Assembly (NCBI GenBank): GCA_949130495.1
Contig: CASBWL010000421.1
Location: 186,001-250,000 of the forward strand
DNA length: 64,000 bases
Direction of reading: 5' to 3'
Source of the DNA: Sambucus nigra
Taxonomy: Eukaryota > Streptophyta > Magnoliopsida > Dipsacales > Adoxaceae
Program-made: the position numbers and the translations under genes
Notes under the pieces: generated by a model
Databases searched by the model: none
What the model saw: the letters and a program-made list of their open reading frames with translations, nothing else
Told to the model about the DNA's origin: nothing
Shown here: piece by piece, positions 55,114 through 64,000 of the stretch
Layout: every line of letters begins with the position of its first letter
How positions within the stretch are numbered: the first letter of the stretch is position 1

Positions 55114-56961
55114 AATGTAACTCGTAGGAACTGACACCGCAGCCGCGGGACTTCCGGTTTGAGAATACGACGGTAATTTGTATATTTCTAGACTTAGGCT
55201 TAAAAACATGACGTTAGAGGGTGAAAACTCGAAAGAGCCCCCGAACGGCCCCGTGGGTGGCACCAACACCTCCCACGGGACCAATGTAACTCGTAGGAAC
55301 TGACCCTATAGCTGCGGGTCTGCCGGTTTGAGAGTACGACGGTAATTTTCTTATTTCTAGACTTAGACATAAAAATATGGCGTTAGCGGGTGAAAGCTCG
55401 AAACAGCCCACGAACGGCCCCGTGGGTGGCACCAACACCTCCCACGGGACCAATGTAACTTCTAGGAACTGACCCCACAGCCGCTGAACTCCCGGTTTGA
55501 GAATATGACAATAATTTGCATATTTTTGGACTTAGGCTTAAAAAATGGCGTTAGAGGGTGATAACTCTAAACAGCCCCGAACGTTCCCGTGGGTGGCACT
55601 AACACCTCCCACGGGACCAATGTAACTCGTAGGAACTGACTCTACAGCCGTGGGTCTCCCGGTTTGAGGGTACGACGGTAATTTGCATATTTGCAGACCT
55701 AGGCTTAAAAACATGACGATAGAGGATGAAAACTCGAAATAACCCCCGAACGGACCCGTAGGTGGAACCAACACCTCCTACATGACCAATGTAACTCGTA
55801 GGAACTGACCCCGCAGCCGCGGGACTCCCGGTTTGAGAATACAAAGGTAATTTGCATATTTTTAGACTTTGTCTTAAAAACATGACGTTAGCGGGGGTGA
55901 AAACTCAAAAGAGCCCCCGAACGGCCCCGTGGGTGGCACCAACACCTCCCACGGGACCAATGTAACTCGTAGGAACTGACCCCGCAGCGGCGGGACTCCC
56001 AGTTTGAGAATACGAAGGTAATTTGCATATTTCTAGTCTTAGGCAATACATGGCGTTAGAGGGTGAAAACTCAAAACAGCCCCCGAACGTCCCCGTGGGT
56101 GGCAGCAACACCTCCTACGGGACAAATGTAACTCCTAGGAACTGACACCGCAGTAGTGGGACTCCCGGTTTGAGAATACGAAGGTAATTTGCATATTTAT
56201 AGACTTTGGCTAAACATGGCCTTAGAGGGTGAAAACTCAAAATAGCTCATGAACGGCCCGTGGAGGGCACCAACACCTCCCACGGGACCAATGTAACTCG
56301 TACGAACTGACCTCGCAGGCGCGGGACTCCCGATTTGAGAATACGTCGGTAATTTGCATATTTCTAGACTTAAGCAAAACATGGCGTTAGAGAGTGAAAA
56401 CTCGAAATAGCCCCCGAACGACCCCGTGGGTGGCACCAACACCTCCCACGAGACCAATGTAACTCGTAGGAACTGACCCTGCAGCCGTGGATCTCCCGAT
56501 TTGAGAATACGATGATAATTTGCATATTTCTTGACTTAGGCTTAAAAACATGGCATTAGAGGGTCAATGCTTGAAACATCCCCCGAACGTCCCCGTGGGA
56601 GGCACCAACACCTCCCACGGGACCAATGTAACTCGTAGGAACTGACCCCACAGTCGCAGGTCTCCCGGTTTGAGAGTACGACGGTAATTCACATATTTCT
56701 GGACCTAGGCTTAAAAACATGACGTTACAGGGTGAAAACTCAAAACAGCCCCCGAGCGGCCCCGTAGCTGTCACCAACACCTCCCACGGGACCAATGTAA
56801 CTCGTAGGAACTGACCCCGCAGCCCCAGAACTCCCGATTTGAGAATACGACAATAATTTGCATATTTCTTAACATAGGCTTATAAAATGGCGTTAGAGGG
56901 TGATAACTCTAAACAGCCCCCGAACGTCCCAGTGGGTGGCACCAACACCCCCCACGGGACC

Positions 56962-57114
56962 AATGTAACTCATAGGATTTGAACCCACGGTCGCGGGTCT
57001 CCCGGTTTAAGACTACGACGGTAACTTTGGCTTAAAAACATGGCTTTAGAGGCTGAGAACTCGAAACAGCCCCTGAACGTCCCAATGGGTGGCACCAACA
57101 CCTTCCACGGGACC
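56962..57114 (+). repeat. 153-bp monomer lacking the octamer (copy 4 of 6)
   Basis: Landmark spacing is 153 bp (56,961 to 57,114). GACTACGACGGTAA joins CTTTGGCTTAAAAAC at about 57,024. ATAGGATTTGAACCCAC precedes it and ACCAATGTATCTCG follows. Confidence 0.88.
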
Positions 57115-57299
57115 AATGTATCTCGTAGGAATCGACCCCATAACCGCGGGTCTCTCGGTTTGAATGTACGACAGTAATTTGCATATTTCTAGACCTAGGC
57201 CTAAAAACATGATGTTAGAGGGTGAAAACTTGAAAAATCCCCCGAATGGACTGGTGGGTGGCACCAACACCTCCCACGGGACCAATGTAACTCATAGGA

Positions 57300-57320
57300 A
57301 CTGACCCCGCGGGACTCCCG
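57300..57320 (+). repeat. 6-bp deletion at the CCGCGG site
   Basis: CTGACCCCGCGGGACTCCC replaces CTGACCCCGCAGCCGCGGGACTCCC. One of the two CCGC tracts and the AG between them are lost, consistent with a deletion between these short direct repeats. Confidence 0.75.
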
Positions 57321-58115
57321 GTTTGCAAATACAAAGGTAATTTGCATATTTTTGGTCTTAGGCAATACATGGCGTTAGAGGATGAAAACTCAAAACAGCC
57401 CCCGAACGGCCCCGTGATTGGCACCAACACCTCCCACGGGACGAATGTAACTCGTAGGAACTGACCCCATAGTCACGGGACTCCCGGTTTGAGAGTACGA
57501 CGGTAATTTGCATATTTCTAGACTTAAGCAAAACGTTGCGCTAGAGAGTGAAAACTCGAAACAGCCCCCGAACGACCCCGTGGGTGGCACCAACACCTCC
57601 CACGGGACAAATGTAACTCGTAGGAATAGACCCCACAGCCGTGGATCTCCCGGTTTGAGAATACGATGTTAATTTGCCTATTTCTTGACTTAGGCTTAAA
57701 AACATGGTGTTAGAGGGTGAAAGCTTGAAACTTCCCCCGAACGTCCCCGTGGGTGGCACCAACACCTCCCACGGGAGCAATGTAACTCGTAAGAACTGAC
57801 CCTACAGCCGCGGGTCTCCCGGTTTCAGAGTACGACGGTAATTTGCTTATTTATAGACTTAAACTTAAAAACATGGTGTTAGCGGGTGAAATCTCAAAAC
57901 AGCCCCCGAACGGCCCCGTGGGTGGCACCAACACCTCCCACGGGACCAATGTAACTTTTAGGAACTGACCCCGCAGCGGCGGAACTCCCGATTTGAGAGT
58001 ACGACAATAATTTGCATATTTTCGGACATAGGCTTAAAAAATTGCATTAGTGGGTGATAACTCTAAACAGCCCCCGAACGTCCCAGTGGGTGGCACCAAC
58101 ACCTCCCAGGGGACC

Positions 58116-58268
58116 AATGTAACTCATAGGATTTGGACCCACAACCGCGGGTCTCCCGGTTTGAGAGTACGACGGTGACTTAGGCTTAAAAACATGGCTT
58201 TAGAGGGTGAGAACTCAAAACAGCCCCCGAACGTCCCCATGGGTGGCACCAACACCTCCCACGGGACC
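58116..58268 (+). repeat. 153-bp monomer lacking the octamer (copy 5 of 6)
   Basis: Landmark spacing is 153 bp (58,115 to 58,268). GAGTACGACGGTGA joins CTTAGGCTTAAAAAC at about 58,178. ATAGGATTTGGACCCAC precedes it and ACCAATGTATCTCG follows. Confidence 0.88.
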
Positions 58269-58742
58269 AATGTATCTCGTAGGAACAGACCCCACAACCG
58301 CGGGTCTCCCGATTTAAGAGTACGACGGTAACTTGCATATTTTTAGACCTAGGCCTAAAAACATGATGTTGGAGGGTGAAAACTCGAAACAGCCCCCGAA
58401 CGGCCCCGTGGGTGGCACGAACACCTCCCACGGGACCAATGTAACTCGTAGGAACTGACACCGCAGCCGCGGGACTTCCGGTTTGAGAGTATGACGGTAA
58501 TGTTCATATTTCTAGACTTAGGCTTAAAAACACGACGTTAGAGGGTGAAAACTCGAAAGATCCCCCGAACGGCCCCGTGGGTGGCACCAACACCTCCCAC
58601 GGGACCAATGTAACTCGTAGGAACTAACCCCGCAGCCGCGGGACTCCCGGTTTGAGAGTACGACGGTAATTTGCATATTTCTAGACTTAGGCTTAAAAAC
58701 ATGACGTTAGAGGGTGAAAACTCAAAAGAGCCCCCGAACGGC

Positions 58743-58772
58743 CCCGTGGGTGGCACCAACACCTCCCACGGG
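58743..58772. repeat. Conserved palindrome of the monomer (representative copy)
   Basis: The left arm is CCCGTGGGTGG, the loop is CACCAACA and the right arm is CCTCCCACGGG. The outer 8 bp pair perfectly, one T/T mismatch follows, then 2 more pairs. The element occurs at monomer positions 52-81 in nearly every copy and lies in the best conserved block. It could form a hairpin in single-stranded DNA or RNA, or a small cruciform. Most copies with a changed arm have a change on one side only, so pairing is not strictly maintained. Inverted repeats are known in centromeric satellites of several lineages; a role here is inference. Confidence 0.85.
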
Positions 58773-58837
58773 ACCAATGTAACTCGTAGGAACTGACCCC
58801 GCAGCCGCGGGACACCCGGTTTGAGAATACGAATGTA

Positions 58838-58845
58838 ATTTGCAT
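58838..58845 (+). other. ATTTGCAT octamer in AT-rich half (representative copy)
   Basis: ATTTGCAT lies at monomer positions 147-154, inside TAATTTGCATATTT, and is intact in most monomers. Frequent variants are ATTTTCAT, ATTTACAT and ATTTGTAT. It equals the octamer bound by POU-domain factors in animals, but plants lack POU proteins and the window alone does not show the lineage. It is therefore recorded as a recurring sequence, not as a proven binding site. Confidence 0.5.
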
Positions 58846-61283
58846 ATTTCTAGTCTTAAGGAATAAATGGCGTTAGAGGGTGAAAACTCAAAACAACCCC
58901 CGAACGGCCCCGTGGGTGGCACCCACACCTCCCACGGGAGCAATGTAACTCGTAGGAACTGACCCCACAGTCGCGGGTCTCCCGGTTTGAGAGTACGATG
59001 ATAATTTTCCTATTACATGACCAAGGCATAAAAACATGATATTAGAGGATGAAAACTCGAAAGAGCCCCCGAACGGCCTCGTGGGTGGCACCAACACCTC
59101 CCACGGGACCAATGTAACTCGTAGGAACTGACCCCACAGCCGCGGGACTCCCAGTTTACGAATACAGAGGTAATTCACATATTTCTAGTCTTAGGCAATA
59201 CATGGCGTTAGAGGGTGAAAACCCAAAGCAGCCCCGGAACGGCCTCGTGGGTGGTACCAACACCTCCCATGGGACGAATCTAGCTCGTAGGAACTGACCC
59301 CAGAGTCACGGGACTCCCGATTTGAGAGTACGACGGTAATTTGCATATTTCTAGACTTAAGCAAAACATGGCGTTAGAGGGTGAAAAATCGAAACAGCCC
59401 CGAACGTTCCCGTGGGTGGCACTAACACCTCCCACAGGACTAATCTAACTCGTAGGAACTGACTCCACAACCGTGGGTCTCCCAGTTTTAGAGTACAATG
59501 CTAATTTGCATATTTTTAGACCTAGGCTTAAAAACATGACGTTAGAGGGTGAAAACTCGAAACAGCCCCCGAACGTCCCCGTGGGTGGCATCAACACCTC
59601 CCACGTAACCAATGTAACTCGTAGGAACTTACCCCGCAGCTGTCGAACTCTCGGTTTGAGAATACAAAGGTAATTTGTAAATTTTTAGACTTAGGCAAAA
59701 CTTTCCGTTAAAGGGTGAAAACTCGAAACAGCCCCCGAACGGCCCCGTGGGTGGCACCAACACCTCCCACGGGACCAATGTAACTCGTAGGAACTGACCC
59801 CGCAGCGGCGAAACTCCTGGTTTGAGAATACGACAATAATTTGAAAATTTCTAGAGTTAGGCATAAAAACATGGCGTTAGAGGGTGAGAACTCGAAACAG
59901 CCCCCGAACATCCCCGTGGGTGGCATCAATACCTCCCATGGGACCAATGTAACTCGTAGGAACTGACCCCATACCCGCGGGTCTCCCGGTTTGAGAGTAA
60001 GACGGTAATTTTCCTATTTCTTCACTTAGGCTTAAAAACATGGCTTTAGAGGGTGAGAACTCGAAACAGCCCCCGAAAGTCCCTGTGGGTGGCACCAGCA
60101 CCTCCCACAGGACCAATGTAACTCGTAGGAACTGACCCCATAGCCGCGGGTCTCCCGATTTGAGAGTACGATGGTAATTTTCATATTTCTTGACTTAGGC
60201 TTAAAAACATGGTGTTAGAGGGTGAAAACTCGAAACTGACCCCGAACGTCCACGTGGGTGGCACGAACACCTCCCACCAGACCAATGTAACTCATAGGAA
60301 CTGACGCCGCAACAGCGGGACTCCCGGTTTGAGAAGATGAAGGTAATTTGCATATTTCTAGACTTAAAGCAAAGCTTGGCGTTAGAGGGTTAAAACACAA
60401 AACAGCCCCCGAATGGCCCCGTGGGTGGAACCAACACCTCCCACGAGACCATGGTAACTCGTACGAACTGACCCCGCAGCCGCGGGACTCCTGGTTTGAG
60501 AATTCATTGATAATTTGCATATTTCTAGACTTAATCAAAACATGGTGTTAGAGGGTGAAAACTCAAAATAGCCCCCGAACGACCCCATGGGTGGCACCAA
60601 CACCTCCCACGGGACCAATGTAAATCGTAGGAACTGACCCCACAGCCGTGGATCTCGCGGTTTGAGAATATGACGATAATTAGCATATTTCTTAACTTAG
60701 GCTTAAAAACATGGCGTTAGAGGGTGAAAACTCGAAACTGACCCCGAACGTCCCCGTGGGTGGCACCAACACCTCCCACGGGACCAATGTAACTCGTACG
60801 AACTGACGCCGCAGCAGTGGGACTCCCGGTTTGAGAATAAGAAGGTAATTTGCATATTTCTAAATTTGGGCAAAACATGGCATTAAAGAGTGAGAACTCC
60901 AAATAGCCCCCGAACGACCCCGTGGGTGGAACCAATATTCCCACGGGACTAATGTAACTCGTACGAACTGACCCCGCAGCCGCGGGACTCCCGGTTTGAG
61001 AATACGTCGGTAATTTGCATATTTCTAGACTTAAGCAAAACATGGCGCTAGAGAGTGAAAACTCGAAACAGCCAATGAACGACCCCGTGGGTGGCACTAA
61101 CACCTCCCACGGGACCAATGTAACTCGTAGGAATTGGCCTCGCAGCCGCAGAACTCCCGGTTTGAGAATACGACAATAAATTGCATATTTCTGGACATAG
61201 GCTTAAAAATGGCGTTAGAGGGTGATAACCCTAAACACCCCCCGAACGTCCCTGTGGGTGGCACCAACACCTCCCACGGGACC

Positions 61284-61436
61284 AATGTAAGTCATAGGAT
61301 TTGAACCCATAACCCCGGGTCTCCCATTTTGAGAGTACGACGATGACTTAGGCTTAAAAACATGGCTTTAGAGGGTGAGAACTCGAAACATCCCTCGAAC
61401 GTCCCCATGGGTGGCACCAACACATCCCACGGGACC
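61284..61436 (+). repeat. 153-bp monomer lacking the octamer (copy 6 of 6)
   Basis: Landmark spacing is 153 bp (61,283 to 61,436). GAGTACGACGATGA joins CTTAGGCTTAAAAAC at about 61,346. ATAGGATTTGAACCCAT precedes it and ACCAATGTATCTCTTAGG follows. Confidence 0.88.
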
Positions 61437-61509
61437 AATGTATCTCTTAGGAGCTGACCCCACAGCCGCGGGTCTCCCAGTTTAAGAGTACGACGGTAAT
61501 TTGCATATT

Positions 61510-62185
61510 TCTAGACCTATGCCTAAAAACATGATGTTAGAGGGTGAAAACTCGAAATAGCCCCCGAACGGCCCCGTAGGTGGCACCAACACCTCCCACG
61601 GGACCAATGTAACTCGTAGGAACTGACCCCGCAGCTGCGGAACTCCCGGTTTGAGAGTACGACGGTAATTTGCATATTTCTAGACATAGACTTAAAAACA
61701 TGATGTTAGAGGGTGAAAACTCGAAAGAGCCCCCGAACGGGCCCGTGGGTGGCACCAACACCTCCCACGGGATGAATGTAACTCGTAGGAACAGACTCCA
61801 CAGTCGTGGGACTCCCGGTTTGAGAGTACGACGGTAATTTTCATATATCTAGACCTATGCCTAAAAACATTATGTTAGAGGGTGAAAACTCGAAATAGAC
61901 CCCGAACGGCCCCGTAGGTGGCACCAACACCTCCCGCGGGACCAATGTAACTCGTAGGAACTGACCCCGCAGCTGCGGGACTCCCGGTTTGAGATTACGA
62001 CGGTAATTTGCATATTTCTAGACATAGACTTAAAAACATGATGTTAGAGGGTGAAAACTCGAAAGAGCCCCCGAACGGCCCCGTGGGTGGAACCAACACC
62101 TCCCACGGGACCAATGTAACTCGTAGGCAGTGACCCCGCAGCCACGGGACTCCCGGTTTGAGAATACGAAGGTAATTTGCATATT
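61510..62185 (+). repeat. Recent tandem dimer (2 x 338 bp)
   Basis: Two consecutive pairs of monomers repeat at 338 bp (landmarks at 61,605 and 61,943). Each pair holds a monomer with ACCTATGCCTAAAAACAT, GAAATAG and CCGTAGGTGG, then one with ACATAGACTTAAAAACATGATG and GAAAGAGCCCC. The two halves differ at few positions except toward the right end. Confidence 0.78.
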
Positions 62186-63839
62186 TCTAGTCTTAGGCAA
62201 TACATGGCGTTAGAGGGTGAAAACTCAAAACAGCCCCCGAACGGCCCCGTGGGTGGCACCAACACCTCCCACGGGATGAATGTAACTCGTAGGAACAGAC
62301 TCCACAGTCGTGGGACTCCCGGTTTGAGAGTACGGTGGTAATTTGCATATTTCTAGACTTGGGCTTAAAAACATGACGTTAGAGGGTGAAAACTCGAAAA
62401 AGTCCCGAACATTCCCGTGGGTGGCACTAACACCTCCCACGGGACCAATGTAACTCTTAGGAACTAATTCCATAGCCGTGGGTCTCCCGGTTTGAGAGTA
62501 AGACTGTAATTTGAATATTTCTAAACATAGGCTTAAAAAAATGACGTTAGAGGGTGAAAACTCGAAACAGCCCCCGAACGGCCCCGTGGGTGGCACCAAC
62601 ACCTGCCACGGGACCAATGTAACTCGTAGGAACAGATCCCGCAGCCGCGGAACACTCGATTTGAGAGTACGGTGATAATTTTCATATTTCTAGACTTAGG
62701 CTTAAAAACATGGTGTTAGAGGGTGAGAACTCGAAACAGCCCACGAACGTCCCCGTGGGTGGCACCAACTCAACCCACGGGACCAATGTAACTCGTAGAA
62801 ACTGATCCCACAGTCGCGGGTCTCCCGGTTTGAGAGTACGACGGTAATTTTTATATTTCTTGACTTAGGCTTAAAAACATGGCTTTAGAGGGTGAGAACT
62901 CGAAACAACCCCCGAACATCCTCATGGGTGGCACCAACACCTCCCACGAGACCAATGTAACTCATAGGAACTGACCCCACAGCGGCGGGTCTCCCGGTTT
63001 GAGAGCACGATGGTAATTTGCATATTTCTTGACCTAGGCTTAAAAACATGGCGTTAGAGGGTGAGAACTCGAAACTGGCCCTGAACGTCCCCGTGGGTTG
63101 CACCAACACCTCCCATGGGACCAATGTAACTCGTAGGAACTGACCGCACAACCGCGGGAATCCCGGGTTGAGAATACGTCGGTAATTTGCATATTTAATG
63201 ACTTAAGCAAAACATGGCGTTAGAGCGTGAAAACTCGAAACAGCCACCGAACGGCCCCGTAGGTGGCACCAACACCTCCCATGGGACCATTGTAACTCGT
63301 AGGAACTGGCCCCACAGCCGTGGCTCTCCCAGTTTGAGAATACAACGATAATTGGCATATTTCTTGACTTAGGCTTAAAAACATGGCGTTAGAGGGTGAA
63401 AACTCGAAACAGCCCCCGAACGTCCCCGTGGGTGGCACCAACACCTCCCACGGGACCAGTGTAACTCGTAGGAACTGACCCCACGGCCGTGGGTCTCCCA
63501 ATTTGAGAGTACGACGGAAATTTGCATATTTCTAGACTTAGACTTAAAAACATGACGTTAGAGGGTAAAAACTCAAAACAACCCCCCGAACGGCCCCGTG
63601 GGTGGCACCAAAACCTCCCACGGGACCAATGTAACTCATAGGAACTGACCCCACAGCCGTGGATCTCCCGGTTTGAGAATACGATGATAATTTCCATATT
63701 TCTTGACTTAGGCTTAAAAACATGGCGTTAGAAGGTGAAAACTCGAAAAATCCCCCGAACGGCCCCGTGGGAGGCACCAACACCTCCCACGGGACCAATG
63801 TAACTCGTAGGAATTGACCCCGTAGCCGTGGAACTCCCG

Positions 63840-63870
63840 GTTTGAGAATACCACAATAAAAATATGGCGT
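63840..63870 (+). repeat. 27-bp deletion removing the octamer, near the window end
   Basis: GAGAATACCACAATAAAAATATGGCG joins ACAATAA to AAATATGGCG. The TTTGCATATTTCTGGACATAGGCTT segment is absent. Landmark spacing is 142 bp (63,796 to 63,938). Confidence 0.82.
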
Positions 63871-64000
63871 TAGAGGGTGATAATTCTAAACAACCTCCGA
63901 ACGTCCCCGTGGGTGGCACCAACACCTCCCACGGGACCATTGTAACTCGTAGGAACTGACCCTACAGCCGCGGGTCTCCCGGTTTGAGAGTACGATGGTA

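Larger units (their letters stand above)
58692..58860 (+). repeat. Representative 169-bp monomer (CTTAAAAACATGR class)
   Basis: This is a near-consensus long-class unit, used here for numbering. Positions 1-13 are CTTAAAAACATGA, and 14-30 carry CGTTAGAGGGTGAAAAC. Positions 31-51 are a variable C-rich stretch (CCCCCGAACGGC). Positions 52-81 are the palindrome. Positions 82-108 hold ACCAATGTAACTCGTAGG and ACTGACCCC. Positions 112-130 are a variable segment with CCGCGG. Positions 131-169 are AT-rich, with ATTTGCAT at 147-154 and a CTTAGG-like end (CTTAAG in this copy). By eye, 52-108 is the most constant part across the window, and 31-51, 112-146 and 155-169 carry most of the subfamily differences. 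Confidence 0.93.
1..64000 (+). repeat. Tandem satellite array, ~169-bp monomer, about 380 copies
   Basis: The whole window is built from one unit repeated head to tail. The landmark ACCAATGTAACTCGTAGG recurs at 169-bp or 166-bp steps, for example with the second C of ACCAATG at 81, 250, 416, 584 and 753. Every copy I read has the same orientation, and no unrelated sequence interrupts the array. The window begins and ends inside monomers, so the array extends beyond both ends. Units within about 1 kb differ at many positions, while units one higher-order period apart are closer, which is typical of satellites evolving by unequal exchange. The unit length is close to nucleosome spacing and to many centromeric satellites, but nothing here proves centromere function. 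Plus is simply the orientation described; the true transcription strand, if any, is unknown. I do not recognise the family. Confidence 0.98.
45400..64000 (+). repeat. Array domain III: 2.0-2.2-kb higher-order repeats with 153-bp monomers
   Basis: The TTTCACC marker disappears after 44,425, and ACCAATGTGAC becomes rare, with late examples near 45,800 and 49,147. New regular elements appear: heads with CTTAAAAAATGGCG, monomers with GGTGATAACTCTAAAC, the ATAGGATTTGAACCCAC variant followed by a 153-bp spacing, and TCTAGTCTTAGGCAA heads. Tandem higher-order copies are clear at 46,960-51,115. The boundary position is approximate. Confidence 0.8.

Noticed and set aside
46168..60551. Three plus-strand open frames (46,168-46,386; 59,473-59,673; 60,348-60,551)
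   Set aside because: They lie wholly within ordinary monomers whose stop codons happen to be mutated. Sister monomers carry the stops.
1..64000. Hundreds of minus-strand open frames of about 60-175 codons, with related products that often start MVPWEVLVPPTG
   Set aside because: They are the same stretch of satellite read again and again. The unit (169 or 166 bp) is not a multiple of 3, or differs between neighbours, so the frame shifts from one monomer to the next and each frame soon meets a stop fixed in the consensus. Private indels do not respect the frame, and variants follow CpG sites and subfamily, not codon position. No start context, splice structure or domain is evident.
1..64000. 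CRISPR-like array because of regular repetition
   Set aside because: There are no short identical repeats separated by unique spacers. The whole 169-bp unit repeats contiguously and varies throughout.
1..64000. RNA polymerase III promoter or tRNA-derived SINE (TGGCGTTAGAGGG resembles an A box, GGTTTGAGAAT or GGATTTGAACCC resembles a B box)
   Set aside because: The two elements are about 115 bp apart, far more than in a tRNA or SINE. The B-like element lacks the conserved GGTTCGA core, and no cloverleaf can be drawn.
1..64000. CENP-B box
   Set aside because: The closest stretches (for example around ACTCGTAGGAACTGACC) share only a few bases of the required TTCG-A-CGGG pattern and are not a match on either strand.
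1..64000. Transposable element insertion, telomere repeat or rDNA spacer
   Set aside because: No terminal repeats, target duplications, poly-A tails, coding remnants, TTAGGG/TTTAGGG runs or rRNA sequence interrupt the array. TTAGGCTTAAAAA is part of every monomer.
1..64000. Rho-independent terminators from the GC-rich palindrome
   Set aside because: No T-run follows the stem on either strand, and the context is a eukaryotic satellite.

Overview
The window is one uninterrupted array of satellite DNA. From base 1 to base 64,000 the same unit of about 169 bp repeats head to tail, roughly 380 times, always in the same orientation. I see no gene, RNA gene, transposable element, telomeric run or unique sequence. 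A block this size points to constitutive heterochromatin of a eukaryotic chromosome (centromeric, pericentromeric or subtelomeric). Abundant C/T and G/A differences at CpG sites suggest a genome with CpG methylation, such as a plant or vertebrate. I do not recognise the monomer as any named satellite and cannot name the lineage.

The monomer, numbered from the C of CTTAAAAACATGG, has a GC-rich half (about 38-130) and an AT-rich half (about 131-169 and 1-37). Its best conserved part is about 52-108. That part opens with an imperfect palindrome (52-81: two 11-base arms with one T/T mismatch and an 8-base loop) and continues through ACCAATGTAACTCGTAGGAACTGACCCC. A CCGCGG site lies at 114-119 and the octamer ATTTGCAT at 147-154. 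There are two main length classes: 169 bp (CTTAAAAACATGG) and 166 bp (CAAAACATGG or CAAAACTTGG).

The array falls into three domains with different higher-order repeats (HORs). Domain I (about 1-14,750) holds older, diverged copies at offsets of 3,776, 5,289, about 2,850 and 1,492 bp. Domain II (about 14,750-45,400) has a HOR of about 1.68 kb (10 monomers) that has expanded and contracted, marked by a monomer with TTTCACCAACACC. It also contains a very recent 33-monomer tandem duplication of 5,593 bp (27,525-33,117 and 33,118-38,710), in which I found 14 substitutions and no length change. Domain III (about 45,400-64,000) has a 2.0-2.2 kb HOR and a diagnostic 153-bp monomer, present six times, that lacks 16 bp across the octamer.

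The most interesting local signals are at the palindrome. At 7,265-7,294 the loop and right arm are replaced by the reverse complement of the left side, as expected from hairpin-templated strand switching. Two other monomers (near 19,500 and 27,219) lost much or all of the left arm. Together with the insertions, deletions and chimeric monomers listed below, these record how the array changes.
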